Positions 51,279 to 60,235 of a stretch of DNA of 64,000 nt are shown here, one piece after another; position 1 is the stretch's first letter; every line of letters starts with the position of its first letter. Under the pieces are notes generated by a model. That model searched no databases. It was not told the DNA's origin and saw nothing but the letters and a program-made list of their open reading frames with translations. Both the position numbers and the translations under genes were made by a program. Source of the stretch: Ferrovibrio sp. (GTDB lineage Bacteria > Pseudomonadota > Alphaproteobacteria > Ferrovibrionales > Ferrovibrionaceae); assembly GCF_017994015.1 (NCBI RefSeq), contig NZ_JAGOLP010000006.1, positions 1 to 64,000 of the forward strand, written 5' to 3'.

Positions 51279-52445
51279 ATGAGCTATCTGTTCACGCCTG
51301 AGGAAACCGCTTTCCGCGCCGATGTGCGCGCCTTTGTGCAGGCCAACCTGCCCGAGGATATCCGCGATGCGCAGCTTGGCGGCCGCCTGGTCAACCGCGA
51401 GCAGTTGACGCGCTGGACCCGCATCCTGCATGCCCGTGGCTGGGCTGCCTATACCTGGCCGCAGGCGCATGGCGGGCCGGGCTTCAGCCCGGTGCAGCGC
51501 CATATCTTCGAGGATGAATGCGCCCAGGCCGGGGCGCCGGAATTGCTGCCCTTTGGCCTGAAGATGGTGGCGCCGGTGCTGATGGCGTTTGGCAATGCCT
51601 GGCAGAAGCAGCATTTCCTGCCGCGCATCGCAGATCTTTCCGATTGGTGGTGCCAGGGTTATTCCGAACCCGGCGCCGGCTCGGACCTGGCCGGCTTGCG
51701 CACCCGCGCCGAACTGGACGGCGAGCATTATATCGTCAATGGCCAGAAGACCTGGACCACCCTGGCACAGGATGCCGACTGGATGTTCTGCCTGGTGCGC
51801 ACCGAGAATACGGCGCGCAAGCAGGAAGGCATTTCCTTCCTGCTGATCGATTTGCGCAGCCCCGGGGTGACAATCCGGCCGATCATCACCATTGATGGTG
51901 CGCATGAGGTGAATGAGGTCTGGTTTCAGGATGTGCGCGTGCCGGCCTGCAATCTGGTGGGCGAGCCAGGCAAGGGCTGGACCTATGCCAAATACCTGCT
52001 GGTGCATGAACGGCTGAATTTTGGCGGCATGGGTTTCTGCAAGCGCGAGATTGCGCGGCTGAAACGTATGGCGGCCAAGGTCATGCGCGGCGGCCGGCCG
52101 GCATTGGAGAACCCGTTGATCCGCAACCGGCTGGCGGTGCTGGAAATGCGCCTGGCCAGTATCGACATGACCAATCTGCGGGTGTTGCGGGCGGCAGAGC
52201 GCGGCGAGAGCGATGATCGTCACGCGCCTTATCTCAAGATCATCAGTTCGGAATTGCAGCAGGACATTGCCGAATTGCAAAGCCGGATCCTGGGTCAGCA
52301 GGCCGCCATCCTGCGCCAGGATGGCAATCAGCTGCGTGAGGAAGCGCTGGCGGCGCTGACCTATTGCAACCTGCGCAAGACGACGATTTATGCCGGCTCG
52401 AATGAAATCCAGCGCAACATCGCCGCGCGCCAATTGCTGGGCTGA
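51279..52445 (+). CDS. Acyl-CoA dehydrogenase, large-type subunit of a two-gene pair
   Basis: The protein is 388 residues. FAD/CoA motifs are GYSEPGAGSDLAGLRT and QKTWTTLAQDADWMF, and the C-terminus reads KTTIYAGSNEIQRNIAARQ. In the last motif the usual EGT is AGS. This layout and the second, degenerate dehydrogenase gene directly downstream match heteromeric FadE pairs as in steroid or bile-acid side-chain breakdown. GGCCGGAG precedes ATG 51279. Confidence 0.9.
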   Translation: MSYLFTPEETAFRADVRAFVQANLPEDIRDAQLGGRLVNREQLTRWTRILHARGWAAYTWPQAHGGPGFSPVQRHIFEDECAQAGAPELLPFGLKMVAPVLMAFGNAWQKQHFLPRIADLSDWWCQGYSEPGAGSDLAGLRTRAELDGEHYIVNGQKTWTTLAQDADWMFCLVRTENTARKQEGISFLLIDLRSPGVTIRPIITIDGAHEVNEVWFQDVRVPACNLVGEPGKGWTYAKYLLVHERLNFGGMGFCKREIARLKRMAAKVMRGGRPALENPLIRNRLAVLEMRLASIDMTNLRVLRAAERGESDDRHAPYLKIISSELQQDIAELQSRILGQQAAILRQDGNQLREEALAALTYCNLRKTTIYAGSNEIQRNIAARQLLG

Positions 52446-52447
52446 TC

Positions 52448-53545
52448 ATGTTGAATTCATCTGCAAACGATAAGCCGCTGGCCTTCATGCCGGTGGAGGA
52501 ACAGGCGCTGCTCCAGGATGCCGTGGCGCGGCTGCTGGATGGCGCCGAGGCGGGCGGCAACTGGCGCAATTTGTGGTCCAGGCTGGTGGCGATGGGTGGC
52601 CTGGCGGTGGCTTTGCCGGTTGACCAGGGCGGCCTGGATGATGCCGGTGCCGTGCGGGTGATTGCCACCGAATTGGGCCGCCGCGCCATCGCCCTGCCAT
52701 TTGCCTGTGGCGTGGCCGCCACATTGCGCGCCCTGGCCCGCATGCCCGCGCCGCCTGCGGCGCTGCCGGCCCTGGCGGCTGGCGAATGCCTGGCCACGCT
52801 GGCGATACATGAAGCCGATACGCTGCCGCAATTGCTGGCACCGCAAACCCTGGCCCGCCGGCATCTTGGTGGCTATCGCCTGACCGGCCGCAAGCAGGCA
52901 GTGCCATTTGGCGCCGAGGCTGATTACATCCTGCTGCCGGCCTGGCTTGACGCGGAAAACCAGCTCGGCCTGTTTCTGGTGCGCCAGCATGACGAGGGGC
53001 TTCGGGCCAGCCCGGCCACCGGCATCGATGCGGCCGGCTATGCCGATCTTGATCTGGTCAATGTTGCCGCCGAGCTGCTGTGCCAGGGCGAGGCGGCGCA
53101 GGGCATGGCCGAATGGCTGCTTGACGCCTATGGCGCCGCGCTTTGTGCCGAGGCAGCCGGTGCCATGCGGCATCTGGTGGATGCCACCGCCGCCTATCTC
53201 GGCATACGGCAGCAATTCGGCATGGCCCTGTCAGTGAATCAGGCGCTGCGGCACCGTTTTGTCGATATCGATGTGCAATTGACCCAGGCCGAAGCCGCTG
53301 CCGACTGGGCGGCCAGTGCGCTGGATAACGAAACCGATCCGGCACAGCGCCGCCGCGCCCTGCTGACGGCGCGCTTCACCTGCACCCGCGCCGCTTGGCG
53401 CGTATCGCAGGAAGCCGTGCAGCTGCATGGCGGCATGGGCATGGCGGCGGAAACCGGCCTCGGCGCCTATATGCGCCGCCTGCTCGCCATCACCTTGCTG
53501 TTTGGCGATGAGGATAGCCTGGCCGAGGCTTTTGCAGCGGGCTAA
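52448..53545 (+). CDS. Acyl-CoA dehydrogenase, second subunit of a two-gene pair
   Basis: The protein is 365 residues. The fold is visible in VEEQALLQDAVARLLDG, GLAVALPVDQGGLDDAG, YLGIRQQFGMALSVNQAL and EAVQLHGGMGMAAETGLGAY. The middle FAD-binding part is shortened and divergent, as in partner subunits of FadE heterotetramers that share one active site with the first subunit. It begins 2 bases after the first subunit gene. Confidence 0.87.
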   Translation: MLNSSANDKPLAFMPVEEQALLQDAVARLLDGAEAGGNWRNLWSRLVAMGGLAVALPVDQGGLDDAGAVRVIATELGRRAIALPFACGVAATLRALARMPAPPAALPALAAGECLATLAIHEADTLPQLLAPQTLARRHLGGYRLTGRKQAVPFGAEADYILLPAWLDAENQLGLFLVRQHDEGLRASPATGIDAAGYADLDLVNVAAELLCQGEAAQGMAEWLLDAYGAALCAEAAGAMRHLVDATAAYLGIRQQFGMALSVNQALRHRFVDIDVQLTQAEAAADWAASALDNETDPAQRRRALLTARFTCTRAAWRVSQEAVQLHGGMGMAAETGLGAYMRRLLAITLLFGDEDSLAEAFAAG

Positions 53546-53554
53546 TCGATAAAT

Positions 53555-54415
53555 CTAGCTCTCCGACTCGCGCGCGGATTGCCGCCGGCTGCGGAATTGT
53601 GAAGGCCGGAAGCCGGTCATGCGCTTGAAGGTGTTGGAGAAGGCAAACGGATTCTGGTAGCCCACCAGCAGCGCAATTTCTTCGATCTTGGCCTGCGTGG
53701 TGGCCAGGCGATGCGCCGCATGCTGAATGCGCAGATAGGTCAGCTGTTGCATCGGGCTGCGCCCCAGGCTGGATTGACACAAGCGCCGCAGATGTTCTCC
53801 GCTGATATTGGCCAGCTTTGCCAGTTGCTCAACATTCCAGGGCCGGCCTAGATCGCGACGCACCTGGTCCCATAGCGCGCTCAGGCGATCCTCGCGCTGC
53901 AACGGCGCGGCAAAGCGGCTGATGTAATGTTCGATCAGGTCAATCCATAACATGGCCGAGCCGGAATCGGCCTGGCCCTGCACCTCGCGATGCAGGCCGA
54001 GGATGGCATGTTGTAGCGCCGCAGCATCAAAGCGTGCCATCACCGGCGCCATGAAGCCGATCGCCGAACGCGGCGATTGCGGCATGTAGCGCACCCAGCA
54101 ATATTGCCAGCGTTTGGACGGGATGGCGTGGAAGGCATGCAGCACATGCGCCGGCGCCAGCGATACCATGCCGGCACGATGCGGCCGCCAGCGCCCGTCC
54201 AGCAGGATGCGGCCTTCGCCGCCGAGGCTGGCATGCACATAGGTGCCGCTCAGATGGGTGCGCACGATGCGGTAGGGCGCTGCCGCATCGCCCACCCCGA
54301 CATGCGAAATCTGCCGCGTGGCCAGTGCAGTGCAGTCTTCCGCGCGCACGATAAGCTGCCGCGTGTTGCGGCCAACAATGTGGGTTTCAGATAGGTCTTC
54401 GTGCAAACCAGCCAT
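53555..54415 (-). CDS. AraC family transcriptional regulator
   Basis: The protein is 286 residues. The C-terminal ~100 residues hold two helix-turn-helix motifs (NVEQLAKLANISGEHLRRLC and IEEIALLVGYQNPFAFSNTF, followed by KRMTGFRPSQFR). The N-terminal cupin-like ligand domain has GGEGRILLDGRWRPHRAGMV. It is divergent from the second Liv binding-protein gene, with 73 bases between, and probably activates it. The effector is unknown. Confidence 0.9.
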   Translation of the reverse strand: MAGLHEDLSETHIVGRNTRQLIVRAEDCTALATRQISHVGVGDAAAPYRIVRTHLSGTYVHASLGGEGRILLDGRWRPHRAGMVSLAPAHVLHAFHAIPSKRWQYCWVRYMPQSPRSAIGFMAPVMARFDAAALQHAILGLHREVQGQADSGSAMLWIDLIEHYISRFAAPLQREDRLSALWDQVRRDLGRPWNVEQLAKLANISGEHLRRLCQSSLGRSPMQQLTYLRIQHAAHRLATTQAKIEEIALLVGYQNPFAFSNTFKRMTGFRPSQFRSRRQSARESES

Positions 54416-54488
54416 GGAATAGGCTTCTTCTTCTCTGATATGGTGGAAAACAATAATAACCGGGAAACAGTATTACTGGGAGGAAATC

Positions 54489-55700
54489 ATGGCAAACAAT
54501 CTGCGATTGGTGATGGCGGCTGCGTCCGCGCTCACTTTGGCGGCCGGCGGTGCGGCAGCCCAGGTATCCGATGATGTGGTGCGTATCGGCGTGCTTGCCG
54601 ATATGTCCGGCATCTACAACGATCTCTCCGGCAAGGGCGCCGTCGAAGCGGTGAAGATGGCTGCCGAGGATTTTGGCGGCACCGTGCTGGGCAAGAAGAT
54701 CGACGTGATCTTTGCCGATCACCTCAACAAGCCGGATGTTGGCGCCGCCAAGGCGCGCGAATGGTTTGATACCGGAGGCGTTGATTTGATCAACGATCTG
54801 GCCAATTCCGGTGTGGCCCGCGCCGTCGCCACCGTGGCGAAGGAAAAGAAGCGCCATATCATCGTCAATGGCGCCTCCAATATGGGCATCACCAACGAGC
54901 TTTGCTCACCTTATGCCATCCATTATGCCTATGACGCCTATTCGCTGGCGCATGGCACCGGCAAGACCGTGGTGGAGCAGGGCGGCAAAAGCTGGTTCTT
55001 CCTCACCGTCGATTTTGCTTTTGGTATCGGCCTGGAACAGCAGGTTTCCGATGTGGTGCGGGCCAATAAGGGCCGCGTGGTGGGCGCAGCGCGTCATCCG
55101 CTCGCCACCACGGATTTCTCGTCCTACATCCTCCAGGCGCAGGCTTCCAAGGCAGAGATTATCGGCGTTGCCTCCACCGGCGCCGATGCGGTGAATGCCA
55201 TCAAGGCAGCGGCGGAATTCGGCGCCACCAAGAACCAGAAGCTGGCCGCCTTGCTGCTCTGGATCGAGGATGTGCATTCGCTCGGCCTGCCGACAGCCCA
55301 GGGCCTGCTGCTGACCAATGCCTGGTATTGGGACATGAATGACGAGACGCGCAAATTTGCCAAGCGCTTCTATGATCGGGTTGGCAAGATGCCCAATATG
55401 GCGCAGGCTGCCGATTATTCCTCGACGATGTTCTACCTGAACGCGGTGAAGGAAGCCGGCACCGACAATGCCGACAAGGTTTCCGCCAAGATGCGTGAAA
55501 TGACAGTCAGCGACATGTTCACCAAGCAGGGCAAGGTGCGTGTCGATGGCCGTTTCATGCATGATATGTATCTCTGGCAGGTGAAAGCGCCGGCTGAATC
55601 GAAGGCACCGTGGGATTATCTCAAGCCGGTGGCAACGATCCCGGCTGAGCAGGCTTTCCAGCCGCTGGCCGACAGCAAGTGTGATCTGGTGAAGAAGTAA
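54489..55700 (+). CDS. Liv-type periplasmic binding protein, set 2
   Basis: The protein is 403 residues. A Sec signal (MANNLRLVMAAASALTLAAG) ends at AAAQ. The mature part starts with DDVVRIGVLADMSGIYNDLS and contains EDFGGTVLGKKIDVIFADHL and YSSTMFYLNAVKEAGT, typical of family 6 binding proteins for carboxylates or amino acids. GGGAGGAAATC precedes the ATG. A strong terminator follows, which should lower permease expression relative to this protein. Confidence 0.9.
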   Translation: MANNLRLVMAAASALTLAAGGAAAQVSDDVVRIGVLADMSGIYNDLSGKGAVEAVKMAAEDFGGTVLGKKIDVIFADHLNKPDVGAAKAREWFDTGGVDLINDLANSGVARAVATVAKEKKRHIIVNGASNMGITNELCSPYAIHYAYDAYSLAHGTGKTVVEQGGKSWFFLTVDFAFGIGLEQQVSDVVRANKGRVVGAARHPLATTDFSSYILQAQASKAEIIGVASTGADAVNAIKAAAEFGATKNQKLAALLLWIEDVHSLGLPTAQGLLLTNAWYWDMNDETRKFAKRFYDRVGKMPNMAQAADYSSTMFYLNAVKEAGTDNADKVSAKMREMTVSDMFTKQGKVRVDGRFMHDMYLWQVKAPAESKAPWDYLKPVATIPAEQAFQPLADSKCDLVKK

Positions 55701-55711
55701 CCTCCCCTGAC

Positions 55712-55746
55712 CCGGGCCGGCGGTTTGGCCGGCCCGGACTTTTTTA
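55712..55746 (+). terminator. Terminator/attenuator after the set 2 binding-protein gene
   Basis: The 10-bp GC stem CCGGGCCGGC / GCCGGCCCGG, with loop GGTTTG, is followed by ACTTTTTT. It lies 52 bases before the LivH-like gene, with no obvious promoter after it. Partial termination would give more binding protein than permease. Confidence 0.88.
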
Positions 55747-55797
55747 TTCCGCTCCTTCGGGAGACAAAAGACTGGCGTAACGGAGCCCAGGCGGCAG

Positions 55798-56685
55798 ATG
55801 GACATTTTCGGTATCCCGCTCCAGGCTTTCCTGGGCCAGATCATGCTGGGTCTGGTCAATGGTGCCTTTTATGCTGTGCTCAGCCTGGGCCTGGCGATTA
55901 TCTTCGGCCTGCTGCGGATTGTGAATTTTGCCCATGGCGCGTTTTTTATGGTCGGCGCCTTCACGGCGTTTCTGATCGGGCGCCATCTCGGCATCGGCTA
56001 TTGGCCGGCAATGCTGCTGGTGCCGCTGGTGGTAGGTTTTCTGGGCGTTGTGTTTGAACGCCTGGCCCTGCGGCGCATCTACAGCCTTGATCCGCTTTAT
56101 GGCTTGCTGCTCACCTTTGGCATGGTGCTGGTGCTGGAAGGCGGCTTCCGTGTTGCCATGGGTTCATCCGGCCATCCTTTTGCCACGCCGCCGGAATTAC
56201 GCGGGGTGTGGAATCTCGGCTTCATGATCCTGCCGATCTACCGCGCCTTTGTGATCCTGGTGGCAGTGGTGGTCTGTGCCGGCACCTGGATTGTGATTGA
56301 GAAGACCCGCATGGGCGCCTATCTGCGCGCCGCCACCGAGCGGCCGGAACTGACCCAATCCTTTGGCATCAATGTGCCGCTGCTGCTCACGCTGACTTAC
56401 GGTGCCGGTGTGGCCTTGGCCGGCTTTGCCGGTGTGCTGGCGGCACCGATCCAGCATGTCAATCCGTCGATGGGGTCTGATCTGGTGATCATCGTTTTTG
56501 CCATCGTGGTCATCGGTGGGCTTGGCTCGGTGGTTGGCTCGGCCATCACCGGGCTTGGCCTGGGTGTGATCGAGGGGCTGACCAAAGTGTATTATTCCGA
56601 AGCCTCCACCACGGTGGTGTTCCTGATCATGGCCCTGGTGCTGCTGCTGCGCCCGGCCGGCCTGTTCGGCCGCGAGGAGGCCTGA
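55798..56685 (+). CDS. Liv-type ABC importer permease (LivH-like), set 2
   Basis: The protein is 295 residues with about eight hydrophobic segments. It shows IMLGLVNGAFYAVLSLGLAI, FGLLRIVNFAHGAFFMVGAF, and the EAA-like segment MGAYLRAATERPELTQSFGI. It overlaps the LivM-like gene by one base. It is similar in role to the gene at 46591 but clearly divergent in sequence. Confidence 0.9.
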   Translation: MDIFGIPLQAFLGQIMLGLVNGAFYAVLSLGLAIIFGLLRIVNFAHGAFFMVGAFTAFLIGRHLGIGYWPAMLLVPLVVGFLGVVFERLALRRIYSLDPLYGLLLTFGMVLVLEGGFRVAMGSSGHPFATPPELRGVWNLGFMILPIYRAFVILVAVVVCAGTWIVIEKTRMGAYLRAATERPELTQSFGINVPLLLTLTYGAGVALAGFAGVLAAPIQHVNPSMGSDLVIIVFAIVVIGGLGSVVGSAITGLGLGVIEGLTKVYYSEASTTVVFLIMALVLLLRPAGLFGREEA

Positions 56686-57677
56686 TGCTGGCGCTGCTAT
56701 TTTCATCCAGCGTCAAACGCGGCCTGCTGCTGCTCTTGTTGCTGGCCGTGCTCATTGTGCCGTTTGTGCCGCAGTTGATCTATCCGATCTTTCTGATGAA
56801 GGTGATGTGTTTTGCGCTGTTTGCCTGCGCCTTCAATCTGCTGCTCGGCCATACCGGCATCGTCTCGTTTGGCCATGCCGCCTTTTTTGGCTCCTCGGCC
56901 TATATCACCGGTTATGCGTTGCGCGATCTGGGTCTGACACCGGAATTGGCGATTTTTGCCGGTGTGGCTTTTTCGGCGGCGCTGGGTGCGGTTTTTGGTG
57001 CCTTGGCGATCCGCCGCCAGGGCATCTACCTGGCGATGATCACTCTGGCGCTGGCGCAGATGGTGTATTTCACTTTCCTGCAAGCGCCGTTCACCGGCGC
57101 CGAGGATGGCATGCAGCCGATCCCGCGTGGCCGGCTGTTTGGTCTGCTTGATCTCAACAATGATACCAATCTGTATTTTGTGGTGCTGGCCTGCACGCTT
57201 GGCGGCTTCTGGCTGGTGCACCGCATTGTGCATTCGCCCTTTGGCCAGGTGCTGCGCGCCATCCGCGAGCATGAGCCGCGCACCATATCGCTGGGTTATG
57301 CGGTGGAGCGTTACAAGATCATGGCTTTTGCACTCTCAGCCGGGATATCCGGGCTGGCGGGTTCGCTGAAATGTATCGTGTTCCGGCTGGCCTCGCTGAC
57401 CGATGCACATTGGCATATGTCGGGCGACGTGATCCTGATGACATTGCTGGGCGGCATGAATTCGGTATTCGGCCCGGCCATTGGCGCGGTGATGATCTCC
57501 GCGCTGCGGCATTATTTTGATGCGCTTGGCGCCTGGGTCACGGTTGCCGTTGGCCTGATCTTCATTGCCTGTGTGCTGATGTTCCGGCGCGGCGTACTCG
57601 GCGAAATCAATCATCTGTTGTCGTTGCGGCCGGTCGATGGCCGCTCTACCAAGGAAAAAAACAATGCCCAGATTTGA
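56685..57677 (+). CDS. Liv-type ABC importer permease (LivM-like), set 2
   Basis: The protein is 330 residues with about nine hydrophobic segments. Features are [40 protein letters not shown] and [20 protein letters not shown]. No LivG/LivF genes follow, so the set must borrow ATPases, most likely those at 43780-45274. The stop lies 14 bases inside the next gene, which shows a polycistronic message. Confidence 0.9.
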   Translation: MLALLFSSSVKRGLLLLLLLAVLIVPFVPQLIYPIFLMKVMCFALFACAFNLLLGHTGIVSFGHAAFFGSSAYITGYALRDLGLTPELAIFAGVAFSAALGAVFGALAIRRQGIYLAMITLALAQMVYFTFLQAPFTGAEDGMQPIPRGRLFGLLDLNNDTNLYFVVLACTLGGFWLVHRIVHSPFGQVLRAIREHEPRTISLGYAVERYKIMAFALSAGISGLAGSLKCIVFRLASLTDAHWHMSGDVILMTLLGGMNSVFGPAIGAVMISALRHYFDALGAWVTVAVGLIFIACVLMFRRGVLGEINHLLSLRPVDGRSTKEKNNAQI

Positions 57678-58518
57678 ACGCGCCGCCATCGTCGAAAAAT
57701 TTCACGGCATGATCCGCCGTGGCGAGCCGATCATCGGCGGCGGTGCCGGCACCGGCATATCGGCAAAATGCGAAGAAGCCGGCGGCATTGATCTGATTAT
57801 CGTTTACAATTCCGGCCGCTATCGCATGGCCGGGCGGGCTTCCTCCGCCGGCCTGCTCGCTTACGGCAATGCCAACGAGATTGTGGTGGAGATGGCGGGC
57901 GAGATTCTGCCGGTCTGCAAAAAAACCCCGGTGATTGCCGGCGTTAATGGCACCGACCCCTTCATCATCATGCCGGTCTTCCTCAAGCAGCTTAAGGAAC
58001 TTGGCTTCTCGGGGGTGCAGAATTTCCCCACCGTGGGCATCATCGACGGCACTTTCCGCGTCAGCCTGGAGGAAACCGGCATCAACTTTGCCAGCGAGAT
58101 CGACATGATCCGCCAGGCGCATGAACTCGACCTGCTGACCACGCCTTATGTGTTTTCCGCCGATGAAGCGGTGGAGATGGCCAAGGCCGGGGCCGATATC
58201 ATTGTGCCGCATATGGGCGTCACCACCGGCGGCAGCATCGGCGCCACCACGTCAAAAAGCCTGGAGCAATCGGTGAAGCTGATTGATGAATGGGCCGAGG
58301 CGGCGCGCCGCGTGCGCCAGGACATCATCATCATCGCTCATGGCGGCCCGATTTCCTCGCCCGAGGATGTCGACTTCGTGCTCAGAAACAGCCAGCATTG
58401 CAACGGCTTCTACGGCGCCAGCAGCGTTGAGCGCTTGCCGGTGGAAACCGCGATCACCAATCATATCAAGGGCTTCAAAAGCCTCACGGCGTTGCAGCAG
58501 AAAAACGGGGGGAAGTGA
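57664..58518 (+). CDS. TIM-barrel protein of the PEP-hydrolase-like (Tm-1 C-domain) family
   Basis: The protein is 284 residues with segments [54 protein letters not shown] and [16 protein letters not shown]. This is the family annotated as phosphoenolpyruvate hydrolase-like or TIM-barrel signal-transduction proteins. In plants it is fused to a UPF0261 domain in the Tm-1 protein. Here the UPF0261 partner is two genes downstream. The reaction is not established. AAGGAAAAAAACA precedes ATG 57664. Confidence 0.85.
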   Translation: MPRFERAAIVEKFHGMIRRGEPIIGGGAGTGISAKCEEAGGIDLIIVYNSGRYRMAGRASSAGLLAYGNANEIVVEMAGEILPVCKKTPVIAGVNGTDPFIIMPVFLKQLKELGFSGVQNFPTVGIIDGTFRVSLEETGINFASEIDMIRQAHELDLLTTPYVFSADEAVEMAKAGADIIVPHMGVTTGGSIGATTSKSLEQSVKLIDEWAEAARRVRQDIIIIAHGGPISSPEDVDFVLRNSQHCNGFYGASSVERLPVETAITNHIKGFKSLTALQQKNGGK

Positions 58519-58520
58519 CC

Positions 58521-58961
58521 ATGGCGCGGGTTTATATCAGTGCGGTGATGGATATTCCGCTGGAGCAGGCCTGGGGCGTGCTGCGCGATTTCAATGCGCT
58601 GCCGGTCTATCATCCCTTTTTCTCCAAGAGCGATATCGAGGATGGCAAACCTTCCGATCAGATCGGTTGTGTGCGCAATTTCTTCACCCATGAAGGCGGC
58701 CATATCCGCGAGGAATTGCTCACCCTGTCAGACCGCGAACATGTCTGCTGCTACCGGATCCTGGAAGCCACCCTGCCGGTGCAGAATTATGTTGCCGAGA
58801 TGCGGCTGAAGCCAATCACCGAAGGCAACAAGACCTTTGGCGAATGGTGGGCTGAATATGATGTGGCGCCGGCCGATGCCGAGCAGGTGCATCAGACCGT
58901 GAGCGACACATTCCGCTTCGCTTTCGAAGGCGCGGTGAAGGTGGCGCGGCAGCAGAAATAG
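58521..58961 (+). CDS. SRPBCC family protein
   Basis: The protein is about 146 residues with the helix-grip pattern ISAVMDIPLEQAWGVLRDFN, ALPVYHPFF and a C-terminal helix VHQTVSDTFRFAFEGAVKVA, as in polyketide cyclase/START-like proteins that bind small hydrophobic ligands. The site GGGGGGAAGTGACC precedes ATG 58521, 2 bases after the TIM-barrel stop. Its placement between the two halves of a Tm-1-type pair suggests that it serves the same pathway. Confidence 0.82.
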   Translation: MARVYISAVMDIPLEQAWGVLRDFNALPVYHPFFSKSDIEDGKPSDQIGCVRNFFTHEGGHIREELLTLSDREHVCCYRILEATLPVQNYVAEMRLKPITEGNKTFGEWWAEYDVAPADAEQVHQTVSDTFRFAFEGAVKVARQQK

Positions 58962-58974
58962 CCCGGTATCGACC

Positions 58975-60177
58975 ATGACCGCCAGCGCCTATATCGTCGG
59001 CACCTTCGATACCAAAGCCGAAGAGCTGCGTTATGTTGCCGGCCTGCTGCGCCAGGCCGGCCTGCATGCCATCACCGTGGATGTTGGCACCAGGCTATCG
59101 GCTGAGGATGCCGATGTGCCGGCTGAAATGGTGGCGGACCAGCATCCGGCGGGCCGCGCTGCCGTGTTCAAGGCCGGCGATCGCGGCGCAGCGGTTACTG
59201 CCATGACCGAGGCGCTCAAGCGCTTCATCGCGGCGCAGTCGGATATTGGCGGCATCATCGGCTTGGGCGGCTCGGGCGGCACCTCGATCATTGCGCCGGC
59301 GATGCGCGCGCTGCCGATTGGCCTGCCGAAACTGATGGTCTCAACGCTGGCTGCCGGCGATGTTGCGCCTTTTGTTGGCGTGCATGACATCACCATGATG
59401 TATCCGGTCACCGATATTGCCGGGCTGAACCGGCTGTCGCGGGTGATCCTGGCCAATGCCGCGCATGCGCTGGCCGGCATGATGCGCCATGCGGTGCCGC
59501 AAGCCACGGATCATCGCCCGGCGCTTGGCTTCAGCATGTTCGGCGTCACCACGCCCTGCATCCAGCAGCTTACCGCGCGGCTGGGCCAGGATTATGAATG
59601 CCAGGTATTCCATGCCAATGGCCCGGGCGGGCGGGCGCTGGAAGCCATTGCCCAGGCCGGTTTGTTGCAGGGCATGGTGGATATCACCACCACGGAAGCC
59701 GCCGATCATCTGCTCGGCGGGGTTTGCACCGCCGGGCCGGAGCGGTTTGATGTGGTGGCAAAAACCGGCATCCCCTGGATCGGCTCCTGCGGCGCGCTCG
59801 ATATGGTGAATTTCTGGGCGCCGGACACGATTCCAGCGCGCTATCATGGCCGTCTGTTCCATGCCCATAATGCCAATGTCACGCTGATGCGCACCACGGG
59901 CGATGAACTGGAGCAGATTGCAGCCTGGATCGCCGCCAAGCTGAATGCTTCGCCCGGCCCGGTGCGCCTGCTGCTGCCGGAAGGCGGCACCTCCGCACTG
60001 GATGCGCCAGGGCAGAAATTCCATGACCCGGCGGCGAATGCCGCCTTGTTTGCGGCTTTTGAGCGGTTTTTCCTCCAGACTGATAGCCATCGGCTGCTGC
60101 GGCTGCCGCATCATGTCAATGATCCGGACTTTGTGCGGATTGCCGAAACCCAGGTGCGCGAATTGGTCCCGCTATAG
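58975..60177 (+). CDS. UPF0261 (Tm-1-like ATP-binding) protein
   Basis: The protein is 400 residues. It has the N-terminal YIVGTFDTKAEELRYVAGLL, the Gly-rich GGIIGLGGSGGTSIIAPAMR, VGVHDITMMYPVTDIAGLN and LLLPEGGTSALDAPGQKFHD. The fold binds ATP in the plant homologue Tm-1. In bacteria the catalytic role is unclear. It is the last gene of the set 2 Liv unit and ends 58 bases before the flavoprotein gene. Confidence 0.9.
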   Translation: MTASAYIVGTFDTKAEELRYVAGLLRQAGLHAITVDVGTRLSAEDADVPAEMVADQHPAGRAAVFKAGDRGAAVTAMTEALKRFIAAQSDIGGIIGLGGSGGTSIIAPAMRALPIGLPKLMVSTLAAGDVAPFVGVHDITMMYPVTDIAGLNRLSRVILANAAHALAGMMRHAVPQATDHRPALGFSMFGVTTPCIQQLTARLGQDYECQVFHANGPGGRALEAIAQAGLLQGMVDITTTEAADHLLGGVCTAGPERFDVVAKTGIPWIGSCGALDMVNFWAPDTIPARYHGRLFHAHNANVTLMRTTGDELEQIAAWIAAKLNASPGPVRLLLPEGGTSALDAPGQKFHDPAANAALFAAFERFFLQTDSHRLLRLPHHVNDPDFVRIAETQVRELVPL

Positions 60178-60235
60178 CTGACCCAGCCATTTCAGGCTAA
60201 ACCTGCCGCTCTGGTTTTCCTGAATACCGAGCGTT

